Shown: positions 50,853 to 60,291, numbered from the stretch's first letter. The stretch is DNA of 64,000 nucleotides from Peptoniphilus phoceensis (GCF_001517665.2 NZ_LN999808.1:310001-374000), one strand, 5' to 3'. Numbers and translations: made by a program. Notes: a model not told the origin generated them from the letters alone.

Positions 50853-51758
50853 ATGATGATAACAGATAGAGTGATTTTAGTTAGGCCCTATGCCTTTAAA
50901 TTTAATAAAGAGACGGCTAAGGATAATATTTACCAAGTTAAGCCAAAAAAAACAACAGAAGAAGAGATGCAAGAAAGAGCTTTGAAGGAATTTGACAATG
51001 CAGTGGACTTACTTCGTCAAAATATGATTCATGTTGATGTTATAGAAGATTTTGATGATACTACACCAGATTCAATTTTTCCAAACAATGTTTTTGTAAC
51101 CTTTCCTGGAAAGATTTTTATATCACAAATGTACACAGAAAATAGAAATGAAGAATATGAAAAAATCCTTCCTCAGCTAAAAAAGATAATCGATTATAAT
51201 AAGGCAGAAATTATTGATTTTAGAAATAATGAAGAAAGAGTTCTTGAAGGAACTGGTGCAGTTGTAATAGATAGGTGGAATAATATTTGTTATGGAAGTC
51301 TTTCAAAGAGATGTGACAAAGATGAATTTTTAAAATTTGCAAAAATGTTTGGTTTAAAGCCAATTTATTTTAAAGCAGAAGACCATAAAACCAATATCTA
51401 CCACACCAATGTAATGATGATGGTTGGAGAAAAATTCGCCATTATTGCAGATGATTTAATAACAGAAAATAAGGATGAAGTTTTAAAAAGTTTAAGAGAC
51501 TCTGGAAAGGAAATAATTTCTATAAATAAAGATGAATTTGATAATTATGCAGGAAATTCTATCGAGTTAAAGGGAAGGGACAAAAATATACTTGTGATTT
51601 CAAAATCTGCCTTTGAAGTTCTCACAAGAGAAAATAGAGAAAAAATCGAAAAATATGATAAAATTCTTCCAATTGACGTTACCACAATTTCAAAATTTGG
51701 AGGCGGATCCATAAGATGCATGATAGCAGAAAATTTCTTTGACATAAGTGAGGCTTAA
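50853..51758 (+). CDS. ctlX: CtlX/dimethylarginine dimethylaminohydrolase-like amidinohydrolase
   Basis: The 301-residue protein belongs to the guanidino-group-modifying superfamily. It shows PDSIFPNNVFVTF (about residues 71-83, substrate-binding Asp/Asn), EGTGAVVIDR (about 129-138), the catalytic His in YHTNVMMM and the nucleophile Cys near the C-terminus in GGGSIRCMI. The PDSIFPNN and EGTG motifs fit the CtlX branch linked with citrulline or arginine use. It should hydrolyse a guanidino or ureido compound; the exact substrate is inferred. A small membrane protein gene follows after one base. Confidence 0.85.
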   Translation: MMITDRVILVRPYAFKFNKETAKDNIYQVKPKKTTEEEMQERALKEFDNAVDLLRQNMIHVDVIEDFDDTTPDSIFPNNVFVTFPGKIFISQMYTENRNEEYEKILPQLKKIIDYNKAEIIDFRNNEERVLEGTGAVVIDRWNNICYGSLSKRCDKDEFLKFAKMFGLKPIYFKAEDHKTNIYHTNVMMMVGEKFAIIADDLITENKDEVLKSLRDSGKEIISINKDEFDNYAGNSIELKGRDKNILVISKSAFEVLTRENREKIEKYDKILPIDVTTISKFGGGSIRCMIAENFFDISEA

Positions 51759-51759
51759 T

Positions 51760-51936
51760 ATGGATTTATTAAAGTGCCTGGCATTTATATTTTTTGCAAT
51801 CTTTTGGCTAAGAGAAATCCCAGAAATTTTTAGGAAATATAAAGAAGACAAGTCCTCCAAAAATTTGTTATCACTGCTTGGAAGACTTATAATGGTCCTT
51901 GCCTCAATAATTTTGGCAATAGGAATTTATGTATAA
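51760..51936 (+). CDS. Small membrane protein, 58 aa, coupled to ctlX
   Basis: ATG 51760 follows the ctlX stop by one base, with GTGAGG in the ctlX 3' end as site. The product has a hydrophobic N-terminal helix (about residues 4-18), a charged segment REIPEIFRKYKEDKSSKN and a second helix (about 38-57). I do not recognise it. Tight coupling suggests function with CtlX, or with the convergent amino acid permease that shares its terminator. Confidence 0.65.
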   Translation: MDLLKCLAFIFFAIFWLREIPEIFRKYKEDKSSKNLLSLLGRLIMVLASIILAIGIYV

Positions 51937-51939
51937 TAT

Positions 51940-51967
51940 TGAGAGATAAATTTTATCTCTCTTTTTT
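51940..51967. terminator. Bidirectional terminator overlapping the permease stop codon
   Basis: GAGAGATAAA (51941-51950) pairs with TTTATCTCTC (51952-51961), followed by a T run on the plus strand. The minus-strand permease ends at 51953 inside this hairpin. Confidence 0.7.
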
Positions 51968-53419
51968 ATTATAAAATTTTAAAAAGGCTAATCCCAAAAG
52001 TAACCAAATGAAGAAAATAATTAGGGCAGTGTAGCCCATAAAAGAAGGAGTTTTTGGGATAAAAGTGGAAATTACAATAATAGCAGAAATTATTATTGCT
52101 GGATAAATAGTTAGTTTTCCACCGGGAGCCTTAAAGGAAGTATAATAATCTTTTTCTTTATTAATCAAAGCAGCTAAGGATAGACAAGTTAAGAACCATC
52201 CAATTACAAAAGAAACTGAACCAAGACTAGTCAAGGGATCTATTAAATTCATGCCCACAAAAGGACCGACAGCAGCAAAGAAAAAGCTGAAAATAAGAGC
52301 TATTACAGGAGTGCCATATTCAGCATGTTCCTTTGCAAAAACTTTTGGAATAAGATTATTTTTTGCCATAGATTGAAGTAGTCTTGCCGATGCCATAAAC
52401 ATTCCATTCCAAGTTGAGAAAAGACCAGATACAGTTCCTATTACAATTAATTTATCAAGAATAAAACCAAGTTTTCCTCTATAAGCGTCTTGTAGTAAAT
52501 ATCCCATGGCAGGTGGACTTGCAAGAGAATAGGCTTGCCAGTTGGAGACACTTCCTGTTGAAAGTATGACAAGTGAATAAAAAACTCCTGCTGCTATTAT
52601 AGAAAGAACCATGGCAATGGCGACATTTTTAAATTTTTTATCGGGTGAAGTTTCTTCCACTGACTGGGCAATGGTGTCAAAGCCAGACATAAAAAAGGGA
52701 ACAATTACAATAACCGCTATTATTCCACCAAAAAGTGAAGAGTGATTTCCTTCACCGACGTTTTTATAAATTGGGTAGAAATTATAAAGGCTTCCAGCTT
52801 TAAAGGAAAAAATAATAACTATAAAACCTATTAAAATTATTAAAATAGAAAGTATAGATTGAAGCTTTGAAGCAAAATTTGATCCTTTAAAATTTATAAA
52901 AAATAATAGAAGAGCGAGTATTACTCCCATAATAATTGAAGAAGCTTGTATGGGATAACCAGCCACATAATAAAGGATCTTTGAACTAGATAAAAAAGGC
53001 ACTAATTTTTTGAGAATTGTGTTTATATAAATAGCTTCCCAAGGGAGTATCGTTAGATAAGAAAGAGCAAGAAACCAAGATGAAAGAAAGGATAACTTTC
53101 TACCAAAGGCCTTACTAGTATAGACCATGACCCCACCAGCCTGTGGAAGGGTGGCAAGTAACTCCCCATGACATAGTCCAATTGGTATTAAAAGAATAGT
53201 TGCAATTATAAATCCAAGAAAGGCAGGTATGGGACCACCAGCTTGAGCTATCCAGCGATTAGAAGAAACCGCCCAGCCAACTCCAACCATGGATCCAAAA
53301 CCAAGCATGAAAAAATCAAGGTAGCCCATGTCACCTTTCTTTCTACTTTGCCTAATTCTCATTATATTTTTTATATTTGGAATTTTCTTTTTCATTTCAC
53401 TATATTTATCTTTTTTCAA
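51953..53419 (-). CDS. APC family amino acid permease
   Basis: The 488-residue protein has twelve helices with the APC opening DFFMLGFGSMVGVGW (about residues 35-49), GGVMVYTSKAFGRKLSF and PFFMSGFDTIAQSVEE (about 247-262, with the substrate-region Gly-Phe-Asp). It probably carries an amino acid in symport or exchange; convergent ctlX makes a citrulline or arginine-like substrate conceivable. I chose TTG 53419, six bases after GAGGTG; the longer frame begins before that site, and ATG 53395 has a weak site. Confidence 0.87.
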   Translation of the reverse strand: MKKDKYSEMKKKIPNIKNIMRIRQSRKKGDMGYLDFFMLGFGSMVGVGWAVSSNRWIAQAGGPIPAFLGFIIATILLIPIGLCHGELLATLPQAGGVMVYTSKAFGRKLSFLSSWFLALSYLTILPWEAIYINTILKKLVPFLSSSKILYYVAGYPIQASSIIMGVILALLLFFINFKGSNFASKLQSILSILIILIGFIVIIFSFKAGSLYNFYPIYKNVGEGNHSSLFGGIIAVIVIVPFFMSGFDTIAQSVEETSPDKKFKNVAIAMVLSIIAAGVFYSLVILSTGSVSNWQAYSLASPPAMGYLLQDAYRGKLGFILDKLIVIGTVSGLFSTWNGMFMASARLLQSMAKNNLIPKVFAKEHAEYGTPVIALIFSFFFAAVGPFVGMNLIDPLTSLGSVSFVIGWFLTCLSLAALINKEKDYYTSFKAPGGKLTIYPAIIISAIIVISTFIPKTPSFMGYTALIIFFIWLLLGLAFLKFYNKKER

Positions 53420-53595
53420 GAAAAACACCTCTATCAAAAGTATTTATATCAATTTAACGTGTAAAACTATATTATAATAATATGTTAAAAATGATCCAGT
53501 TGTCAAATTTATAAAAATACAATTTTCATTTAAAACTAAAAAATAGCTTGAACTAATAAAAATTAAAATATAAGATACCATAAGAAGGGAAAAAT

Positions 53596-54339
53596 ATGAA
53601 AAATAAAATTTTAACTATAATAGAAATAATTCTAATAATAATTTTGGCAACAAGCCTTTATAGGATTTATGATTACAACAAAAATGACAAGGCCTTTAAA
53701 GCTGACACAAGAGAAGTTCAAGAAAAATTTGAAAAAAAAGAGCTAGAGACTCCTGATCCAAAAGTTGATGAAAAAGAAAATAGAAATCGTGAAGCCGTAA
53801 AAAGAATTGAGGACCTTAGGAAAGACTACCCATCTATTATTGCCTGGATAAAAGTTGGCGGAACAGAAATAGACTATCCTTTGGTAAAGGGAAGCGACAA
53901 TGAATATTACCTAAACCACAACTATAAGGATGAGTACAATGTTTTTGGTGCCATCTTTATGGATTATAGGAACAATGAAAATTTTTCTGACCAAAACACA
54001 ATAATCTACGGTCACAACAATCAGCGTGCCGGCAATTTTAAGGACCTTCACAAGTATGAAGAAGAAAGCTTTTTTAATGAAGAGAGATTTATAGAAATTT
54101 ATTCACTTGAAGGTTATAAAAAATACAAGGTCTTTGCAGCTTACAATGCAGGACCTTACGATAACTTTAGAAATACAAGCTATCTTGATGAAGAGGGAAA
54201 AGAACTCCTAGAATATGTCAAAGAAAGAAATATTGTAAAAGGAGAAATGCCAGATAAGGTTAGGGATTTCATAACTTTACAAACTTGTTCGCCTAAGGAC
54301 ACAAGGTTTGTCGTTCAAGGGGTTTTAGTTGAAGATTAA
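53596..54339 (+). CDS. srtB: Class B sortase
   Basis: The 247-residue protein has an N-terminal membrane anchor (about residues 5-25), a charged linker and a sortase B domain: YPLVKGSDNEYYLNHNY, catalytic His140 in IIYGHNN, Cys231 in TLQTCSPKDTRF and Arg237. The YLNHNY segment and the TLxTC end are typical for SrtB. It would attach a surface protein to peptidoglycan or link pilus-like proteins. No sorting-signal substrate gene is in this window. A small terminator follows. Confidence 0.94.
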   Translation: MKNKILTIIEIILIIILATSLYRIYDYNKNDKAFKADTREVQEKFEKKELETPDPKVDEKENRNREAVKRIEDLRKDYPSIIAWIKVGGTEIDYPLVKGSDNEYYLNHNYKDEYNVFGAIFMDYRNNENFSDQNTIIYGHNNQRAGNFKDLHKYEEESFFNEERFIEIYSLEGYKKYKVFAAYNAGPYDNFRNTSYLDEEGKELLEYVKERNIVKGEMPDKVRDFITLQTCSPKDTRFVVQGVLVED

Positions 54340-54341
54340 AA

Positions 54342-54362
54342 GTCGCCTAAGGGCGATTTTTT
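54342..54362 (+). terminator. Short intrinsic terminator after the sortase gene
   Basis: GTCGCC, loop TAAG, GGCGAT (54342-54357), then TTTTTT. The short stem is G+C-rich. Confidence 0.75.
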
Positions 54363-54466
54363 TATGAAAATTTTTAGATTTAATATAATTTCAAAAAATC
54401 TTTAGACTTAAAAAACATAATAAAAAAAATATTATAAAGACCCTTAATTTACAAATATGAAAAGGA

Positions 54467-54484
54467 TTGTTATAATATAAACAA
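54467..54484 (+). promoter_or_regulatory. Rex-type operator overlapping the rex -10 element
   Basis: TTGTTATAATATAAACAA agrees at 12 of 14 fixed positions with the clostridial Rex consensus TTGTTAA-N4-TTAACAA. It contains the TATAAT (54471-54476) and lies just before the rex ribosome site, indicating self-repression released by NADH. Confidence 0.72.
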
Positions 54485-54499
54485 TTGGGAGGTGTTAAT

Positions 54500-55129
54500 T
54501 TGCTGAAGAATGCAAGGGGTATTTCCGAGACCGTTATAAGGAGAATGCCAGTTTATCATAGATACTTAAAAGAGCTTATAGAAGATGGAATTGAGAGAGT
54601 TTCATCAAAGGAGCTTAGTGGACTCACAGGTTTTTCTGCTTCGCAAATTAGACAGGACTTAAATAATTTTGGGGGATTTGGTCAACAGGGCTACGGTTAC
54701 AACACTAAGGCTTTAAAGGAACAAGTTGATAAGATTCTTGGTATAGACAAGTCTTACAAGTCAATTGTAATTGGAGCTGGTAGGCTTGGACAGGCAATTG
54801 CAAGATACAATGGATTTAGGGATTCTGGTTTTAATGTGATTTCTCTTTTTGATATCAAGGATGATATTGATGATATTAGTGGTATTAAAGTTCGAAACAT
54901 GAGAGATTTGGAAAAATACATAAGAGATGAGAAAGTTGATGTTGCAATTATAACTGTGCCAAGAGACGTCTGTGAAGATGTGGCAACTAAGGTAATTGAT
55001 GCAGGTGTGAAAGGTATTTGGAACTTTGCGCCCTATGATTTAAAGGGACCAGAGGGAGTTGTAATTGAAAATATAAGACTTAATGATTCTCTTCTTACAC
55101 TTTCTTATTTCATGAAGGAAATTAGCTAA
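54500..55129 (+). CDS. rex: Redox-sensing transcriptional repressor Rex
   Basis: The 209-residue protein has an N-terminal winged helix (VIRRMPVYHRYLKEL; GFSASQIRQDLNNFGGFGQQG, given in parts at about residues 45-65) and a Rossmann NAD(H)-binding domain with IGAGRLGQAIARY (about 91-103). Rex represses fermentation and reductive genes when NADH is low. TTG 54500 is chosen because GGGAGGTG precedes it; the frame opened at 54485 would lie before that site. A Rex-type operator overlaps its promoter. Confidence 0.96.
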   Translation: MLKNARGISETVIRRMPVYHRYLKELIEDGIERVSSKELSGLTGFSASQIRQDLNNFGGFGQQGYGYNTKALKEQVDKILGIDKSYKSIVIGAGRLGQAIARYNGFRDSGFNVISLFDIKDDIDDISGIKVRNMRDLEKYIRDEKVDVAIITVPRDVCEDVATKVIDAGVKGIWNFAPYDLKGPEGVVIENIRLNDSLLTLSYFMKEIS

Positions 55130-55154
55130 GCTATTATTTATTAATAGCTTTTTT
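55129..55154 (+). terminator. Terminator of rex
   Basis: AGCTATTA (55129-55136), loop TTTAT, TAATAGCT (55142-55149), then TTTTT. It starts at the last base of the rex stop codon. Confidence 0.8.
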
Positions 55155-55176
55155 ATTTATAGGGGTTTTATTTTTA

Positions 55177-56052
55177 ATGAAGATAAATTTTGATGATGGT
55201 TTTTGCAAGATTAGAGACCTAGAAGAATTTGATCCAAGGGATATTTTCACTTGTGGGCAAGCTTTTAGATGGTATGAAGAAGATGATGATTCTTTTACTT
55301 TTATAACTCATGGAAAAGTTTCCAATGCAAAAAAAGTTGGAGATGAAATAATTTTAAAGGGCGTCGACGAAAGGTCTTTTAGTGAAATTTTTTATGATTA
55401 TTTTGACCTTTCAAGAGATTATAAAAAAGTTATGGAAAATCTTGCAAAGGATGAAGTTATGAAAAGGGCAACTGATTATGGGAAGGGCATAAGAATCTTA
55501 AATCAAGACAAGTTTGAGACAATTATTTCCTTTATAATATCTGCCAATAATCAAATACCAAGAATAAAAAAAGCCATTGAAAAAATTTCTGAAATGTACG
55601 GAGATTATTTGGGAGAAGATGAAAATAGAAAATATTACTCTTTCCCAAGTCCAGATAAACTAGCTCTTGCAAGACCAGAAGACCTCAGGGAATTTGCTCG
55701 TGTTGGATTTCGCGACAAGAGGATAGTGGAAACAGCAAAATTAATTAAATCAGGTCAAGTAAATATTTCTGAAATTGAAAAAATGGACCTTGAAGATGCG
55801 AGAAAAGAGCTACAATTACTTCCTGGAGTTGGACCTAAAGTTGCAGATTGCATACTTTTATTTGCCTTTGATAGGAAGGAGTCTTTTCCAGTTGATGTTT
55901 GGATAAAAAGAGTTATGGAAGAATTGTATCTAAAAGAAGTGACTCCAAAATCAAAAATTGCAATAAGAGGAAGAGAAGTCTTTGGAGAAAATGCAGGTTT
56001 TGCCAATCAATATTTATTTTATTATGGAAGAGAAAATAAACTAGGAAAGTGA
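55177..56052 (+). CDS. 8-oxoguanine DNA glycosylase (OGG1 type)
   Basis: The 291-residue protein has the OGG N-terminal domain with FTCGQAFRW (about residues 24-32) and the helix-hairpin-helix glycosylase core with LLPGVGPKVADCILLFA (catalytic Lys near 221) and FPVDVWIKRVM (catalytic Asp near 240). It should cut out 8-oxoguanine from DNA and nick the strand by lyase action. The site AGGGG is ten bases before ATG. It stands alone behind the rex terminator. Confidence 0.93.
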   Translation: MKINFDDGFCKIRDLEEFDPRDIFTCGQAFRWYEEDDDSFTFITHGKVSNAKKVGDEIILKGVDERSFSEIFYDYFDLSRDYKKVMENLAKDEVMKRATDYGKGIRILNQDKFETIISFIISANNQIPRIKKAIEKISEMYGDYLGEDENRKYYSFPSPDKLALARPEDLREFARVGFRDKRIVETAKLIKSGQVNISEIEKMDLEDARKELQLLPGVGPKVADCILLFAFDRKESFPVDVWIKRVMEELYLKEVTPKSKIAIRGREVFGENAGFANQYLFYYGRENKLGK

Positions 56053-56136
56053 AATAATAAAACTAAATAATAAAAAATTAGACTGAGGATAAAAACTCAG
56101 TCTTTTTTAATACTCTTAAAAATATTTATAATAAAA

Positions 56137-57291
56137 CTATTTTTTAAAAATGTCTAAATTTTCTATTCTGTCAAAGGCTTCGTTAATTTTGTCCTTATTG
56201 ACAGTAACAGCAATTCTAATAAAGCCCTCTCCAGCATCACCGAAGGCCTTGCCATCAATTAAATTTACATGAGCCTTTTCCAAAATTTCTTTTACAACTT
56301 CTTTTGTAGTCATACCAGGAACATTTATCTTTGGAAAAATATAAAAAGTTCCCTTGGGTTTCATAACTTCTACATATTTTAATTTTTTTAATCTCTCATA
56401 GGCAAGATACATTCTTTCCTTGTATTCATTATATAATGCTGGGCAAATTTTCTTTCTATTTTCAATTCCAATGACACCAGCATATTGGCAAATAGTTGGG
56501 ACTGCATAGACTGTGTTGGTGTGAATTGCATTTACTGCTTTTATTAGATTTTCGTGAGCAACAATAGCTCCAAGTCTCCAACCGGTCATGACAAAATCCT
56601 TGGACATTGAAGAAATGGAAATTACTCTTTCAAAATTTTTGTCATATTTTATCATTGGAGAGAATTTAGATTCGTAGGAATAAATTGTGTAAATGTCATC
56701 GCAAATCACAAGAATATCGTGTTTTACAGCAAGTTCATAAATTTCTTTTAGACATTCATCTGTATATACTGCTCCTGTTGGATTGTTGGGAGTGTTTATA
56801 ATTATTGCTTTAGTATTTTTATTTATTAATTTTTCAAGTTCGCTGGGAATAATTTCAAAATCATTTTCAAATTTTGTGTCGTAAAAGACAGTTTTTCCTC
56901 CTGCCATTTCTATTTGATCAGGATAGACGCTAAAATATGGGGAAGGCACAATAACTTCATCGCCCTTATTTAAAATTGCCTGAAGGATTAAGAACATAGC
57001 TTCTGTTCCAGACATAGTTATTAAAATTTCCTTTGGGTCACATTTTACCCCAAAGTCTTCTTCATAAAGTTTTGCAATAGCCTCTCTAAATTTTATATAA
57101 CCTTGTGGGTCTGCATAGTGAGTGTGTCCAGCCATTTGTGAATCATAGGCTTCTTTTATTATAGTTTCGTCTGTCCTAAGATCGGGATCGCCGACTCCAA
57201 AATTAATAAAATCATCATAGATGCTAGAATAGTCTATGGCATAAATAGATTCTTCCACATCTCTATATTTTTCACGGATAAATTTTCTCAT
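56137..57291 (-). CDS. Pyridoxal-phosphate-dependent aminotransferase, class I/II
   Basis: The 384-residue protein has the fold-type I pattern: INFGVGDPDLRTD, ITMSGTEAMFL, NTPNNPTGAVY (about residues 165-175), VICDDIYTIYSY, and the PLP Lys in SMSKDFVMTGWRLG (about 222). It should transfer amino groups between an amino acid (aspartate, branched or aromatic) and 2-oxoglutarate; the specificity is unclear. I chose ATG 57291, which follows AAAGGAGT. The gene is divergent from murA. Confidence 0.9.
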   Translation of the reverse strand: MRKFIREKYRDVEESIYAIDYSSIYDDFINFGVGDPDLRTDETIIKEAYDSQMAGHTHYADPQGYIKFREAIAKLYEEDFGVKCDPKEILITMSGTEAMFLILQAILNKGDEVIVPSPYFSVYPDQIEMAGGKTVFYDTKFENDFEIIPSELEKLINKNTKAIIINTPNNPTGAVYTDECLKEIYELAVKHDILVICDDIYTIYSYESKFSPMIKYDKNFERVISISSMSKDFVMTGWRLGAIVAHENLIKAVNAIHTNTVYAVPTICQYAGVIGIENRKKICPALYNEYKERMYLAYERLKKLKYVEVMKPKGTFYIFPKINVPGMTTKEVVKEILEKAHVNLIDGKAFGDAGEGFIRIAVTVNKDKINEAFDRIENLDIFKK

Positions 57292-57387
57292 ATAAGACTC
57301 CTTTTCTATAATAAGATATTTTATCATAATTAAATATTTTATTAATAGCCATTGTTTTAACTCCTTATATATTAAGAGTGTCTATGA

Positions 57388-57393
57388 TATAAT
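57388..57393 (+). promoter_or_regulatory. -10 element (TATAAT) for murA
   Basis: Consensus TATAAT 42 bases before the TTG start; no convincing -35 was found. It probably drives murA and the peptide transporter genes behind it. Confidence 0.5.
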
Positions 57394-57434
57394 TATTAAA
57401 TAGATATTAATAAAATAATATAGGAGGAATCCTT

Positions 57435-58682
57435 TTGGATAAAATATTAGTAAAATCAAAGGGCCCATTAAAGGGCAAGGTTAGAATTTCAGGTGCAAAG
57501 AACGCAGCGCTGCCAATTTTAGCAGCAACTATTCTTGGAACAGAAGAAATAGTTTTAGAAGATATTCCTGAACTTAAAGATGTTGAAATAATTACAGAGG
57601 TTTTAAGGAAACTTGGACTTAAAATAGAAAAAGATGGCAATAGACTTGTCATAGATCCAAGTGGTCTTAACTCTTATAAAACTGACTATGAACTAATGAG
57701 CAAGATGAGAGCATCTTTTCTTGTCATGGGACCACTTCTTGCAAAATTAAATAAGGCTTACAATTCTCTTCCAGGAGGCTGTAATATTGGATCCAGACCA
57801 ATTGATTTGCACTTAAAGGGTTTTAGGGCATTAGGTGCAGAAATTGAAATGACTCATGGAGAAATTAAGGCAGAATGTGACAAATTAGTTGGAACTAGAA
57901 TTTATCTTGACTTCCCATCAGTTGGAGCAACTGAAAATATAATGACAGCAGCAGTTCTTGCCGAAGGCGAAACTGTTATGGAAAACTGTGCCATGGAACC
58001 AGAAATTGTCGATCTTGCAAACTTCTTAAATAAAATGGGAGCAAAGGTAACTGGTGCAGGAACTTCTACTATAAAAATCAAGGGTGTTGAAAAGTTAGGC
58101 GGATGTACTCACCAAGTAATACCAGATAGGATTGAGGCTGGAACTTTTATGGTTGCAGCAGCAATTACTGGAGGAGATATAACTATAGAAAATATTATAA
58201 CTTCTCATTTAAAACCTGTTATAGCAAAATTAGAAGAAACTGGCGCCAAGGTAATAGAAAATGGAGAAACAGTTAGGGTAATTGGAACAGATGAAATTAA
58301 ACCAATAGAAATAAAAACTCTTCCTCATCCAGGTTTCCCAACAGATTTACAAGCACAATTTATGGCACTACTCACACAAGCTGAAGGTCAATCATCTGTT
58401 ATAGAAACAGTTTTTGAAAACAGATTTATGCACGCAGAAGAACTTAAAAAAATGGGTGCAAAAATCAAAGTAGTAGATAGAGAAGCTATACTTTTGGGTA
58501 AAAACAAATTATACGGATCTAAAGTTTCTGCGACAGATTTAAGAGCAGGTGCTGCACTTATACTTGCGGGATTAGTTTCTGAAGGTGAAACTGAAATTTC
58601 TGAAATTCATCATATAGACAGAGGTTATGAAAAAATTGAAGAAAAATTTAGAAATCTTGGAGCAGATATAAAAAGAATTTAA
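57435..58682 (+). CDS. murA: UDP-N-acetylglucosamine 1-carboxyvinyltransferase MurA
   Basis: MurA makes enolpyruvyl-UDP-GlcNAc, the first step of peptidoglycan precursor synthesis. The 415-residue protein has RISGAKNAALP (residues about 18-28, catalytic Lys), the loop Cys116 in PGGCNIGSRPIDLH that fosfomycin modifies, and the C-terminal DLRAGAALILAGL. Presence of Cys rather than Asp suggests fosfomycin sensitivity at the target level. The start is TTG behind AGGAGG. The peptide-binding lipoprotein gene follows 15 bases after the stop. Confidence 0.96.
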   Translation: MDKILVKSKGPLKGKVRISGAKNAALPILAATILGTEEIVLEDIPELKDVEIITEVLRKLGLKIEKDGNRLVIDPSGLNSYKTDYELMSKMRASFLVMGPLLAKLNKAYNSLPGGCNIGSRPIDLHLKGFRALGAEIEMTHGEIKAECDKLVGTRIYLDFPSVGATENIMTAAVLAEGETVMENCAMEPEIVDLANFLNKMGAKVTGAGTSTIKIKGVEKLGGCTHQVIPDRIEAGTFMVAAAITGGDITIENIITSHLKPVIAKLEETGAKVIENGETVRVIGTDEIKPIEIKTLPHPGFPTDLQAQFMALLTQAEGQSSVIETVFENRFMHAEELKKMGAKIKVVDREAILLGKNKLYGSKVSATDLRAGAALILAGLVSEGETEISEIHHIDRGYEKIEEKFRNLGADIKRI

Positions 58683-58697
58683 GAAAGGAAAATGATA

Positions 58698-60224
58698 ATG
58701 AAAAAAAGATTAATTATTGGAATGCTTTTAGTGCTTTCGCTATTTATGACGGCTTGTTCCTCTAATGATAAGTCTAATGAAGAGGGAAAAGTTCTAAAGG
58801 TAGCAGTTTCAGAAGATACTACTACTCTAGAAACTGATTCAATTAATGACGATTATGCTGAAAATATATTAATCCAAGTCTATGACACTTTGGTTAAGAG
58901 AAATGCAAAGGGCGAAATTGTAAATTCACTTGCTGAATCTATTGAAAACCCTGACCCACAAACTTTTAAGATAAAACTAAGAGAAGGAGTTAAGTTCTCC
59001 AATGGAGATCCTCTTACAGTTGATGATGTAATCTTTACATTAAATAGAGCAGCAGAAACTGAAAAGTTCAAACCATTTTATGGAAAAATTGACAAAAATT
59101 CTTACCAAAAAGAAGATGACTTGACTTTCTCTTTTAAATTAACTGAAGCAGATGCAGCTTTCTTAAACTCACTTTCTCACCCAGCAGTTTCAATTCTTTC
59201 AAAGAAATATGTTGAAGGTGGAGCAGACCTTGCTACTGCACCAATGGGAACTGGTCCTTTTGTACTAGATGAATGGATTCAAAATGACCACGCTACTTTC
59301 TCAGTAAATGAAAATTATTGGGGAGATAAGCCACAAATTGCTGGAATCGAAATGAAGGTAATACCAGAAGCATCTCAAAGACTTATTGAACTTGAAAGTG
59401 GTGGAGTTGACTTAGCTTATAAGATTGACCCAAGTGAAATTAAAAACATCGAAGAAAGTGAAGACTTAAAACTTTATAGAAAGTTAGATAACTCAGTTCA
59501 CTTCATTGGATTTAATATGGCAAAGGCACCTTTTGACAAGAAAGAAGCCAGAGAAGCTATGATAAATGCAATTGATATGAACACAATTTTTGAAACTGTT
59601 TATATGGACAGTGGAAAGCTTGCAACTAGTCCAATTAACCCTAACTTCAAATACTCAATTGCTGATTCACTTGAAGCAAATAAAGTAAATAAAGAAAAGG
59701 CAAAGGAACTTTTTGCACAAGCAGGCGTGGGAGAAGGAACAAATCTTTCAATTTACACATCTGACAATGCTCAAAGAGTTAATGTTGCAACTATGATGCA
59801 AGCTCAATTAAAGGAATACGGAATTGGTCTTAATGTAGAAAGACTTGAATGGGGTGCTTTTGTTGATGCACTAAAAAGACAAGAACACAACATGTTCATC
59901 ATGAGTTGGAATCCATCAATTGTCGATGCTCACTATGAACTTTTCCAACCTTTCCATACTTCAAATAAGGGTGAAGGACCAAACTATATGTACTTTGGCA
60001 ACGAAGAACTTGATAATTTAATGAAGGAAGGTCTTTCAACAGTTGATGAAGCAAAAAGAGCTGAAATTTATAAGAGAGCTCAAGAGCTTATAAATGAAGA
60101 ATATCCATGGTTATACATTTGCTATGGTGAAACACTTGTGGCAGCTAACAATAGGATAGAAGGACTAGAGTTACTTCCAAAATATCCACAAGAACTTAAA
60201 GATGTAACATTATTAGAAAAATAA
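58698..60224 (+). CDS. Peptide ABC transporter substrate-binding lipoprotein (SBP family 5)
   Basis: The 508-residue protein begins with a lipoprotein signal (lipobox FMTACSS, Cys near residue 20) and has the OppA/DppA pattern: LKIRAGVKF-like IKLREGVKFSNGDPLTVDDVIF (parts at about 95-116) and a GTGPFVLDEW. It captures oligo- or dipeptides, or nickel, at the cell surface for the permease behind it. ATG 58698 has better spacing from AAAGGAAA than 58692. Expression with murA is likely, since no terminator separates them. Confidence 0.9.
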   Translation: MKKRLIIGMLLVLSLFMTACSSNDKSNEEGKVLKVAVSEDTTTLETDSINDDYAENILIQVYDTLVKRNAKGEIVNSLAESIENPDPQTFKIKLREGVKFSNGDPLTVDDVIFTLNRAAETEKFKPFYGKIDKNSYQKEDDLTFSFKLTEADAAFLNSLSHPAVSILSKKYVEGGADLATAPMGTGPFVLDEWIQNDHATFSVNENYWGDKPQIAGIEMKVIPEASQRLIELESGGVDLAYKIDPSEIKNIEESEDLKLYRKLDNSVHFIGFNMAKAPFDKKEAREAMINAIDMNTIFETVYMDSGKLATSPINPNFKYSIADSLEANKVNKEKAKELFAQAGVGEGTNLSIYTSDNAQRVNVATMMQAQLKEYGIGLNVERLEWGAFVDALKRQEHNMFIMSWNPSIVDAHYELFQPFHTSNKGEGPNYMYFGNEELDNLMKEGLSTVDEAKRAEIYKRAQELINEEYPWLYICYGETLVAANNRIEGLELLPKYPQELKDVTLLEK

Positions 60225-60232
60225 TTTTTTTG

Positions 60233-60270
60233 AAATTCACCAAGTTCTTATTTGGTGAATTTTGTCTTTT
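60233..60270 (+). terminator. Hairpin between binding-protein and permease genes
   Basis: AAATTCACCAA (60233-60243) pairs with TTGGTGAATTT (60252-60262), followed by TGTCTTTTC. The weak T tract suggests partial termination, giving more binding protein than permease, which is common in such operons. Confidence 0.7.
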
Positions 60271-60291
60271 CTAGGAAAGAAAGGATTAGAT

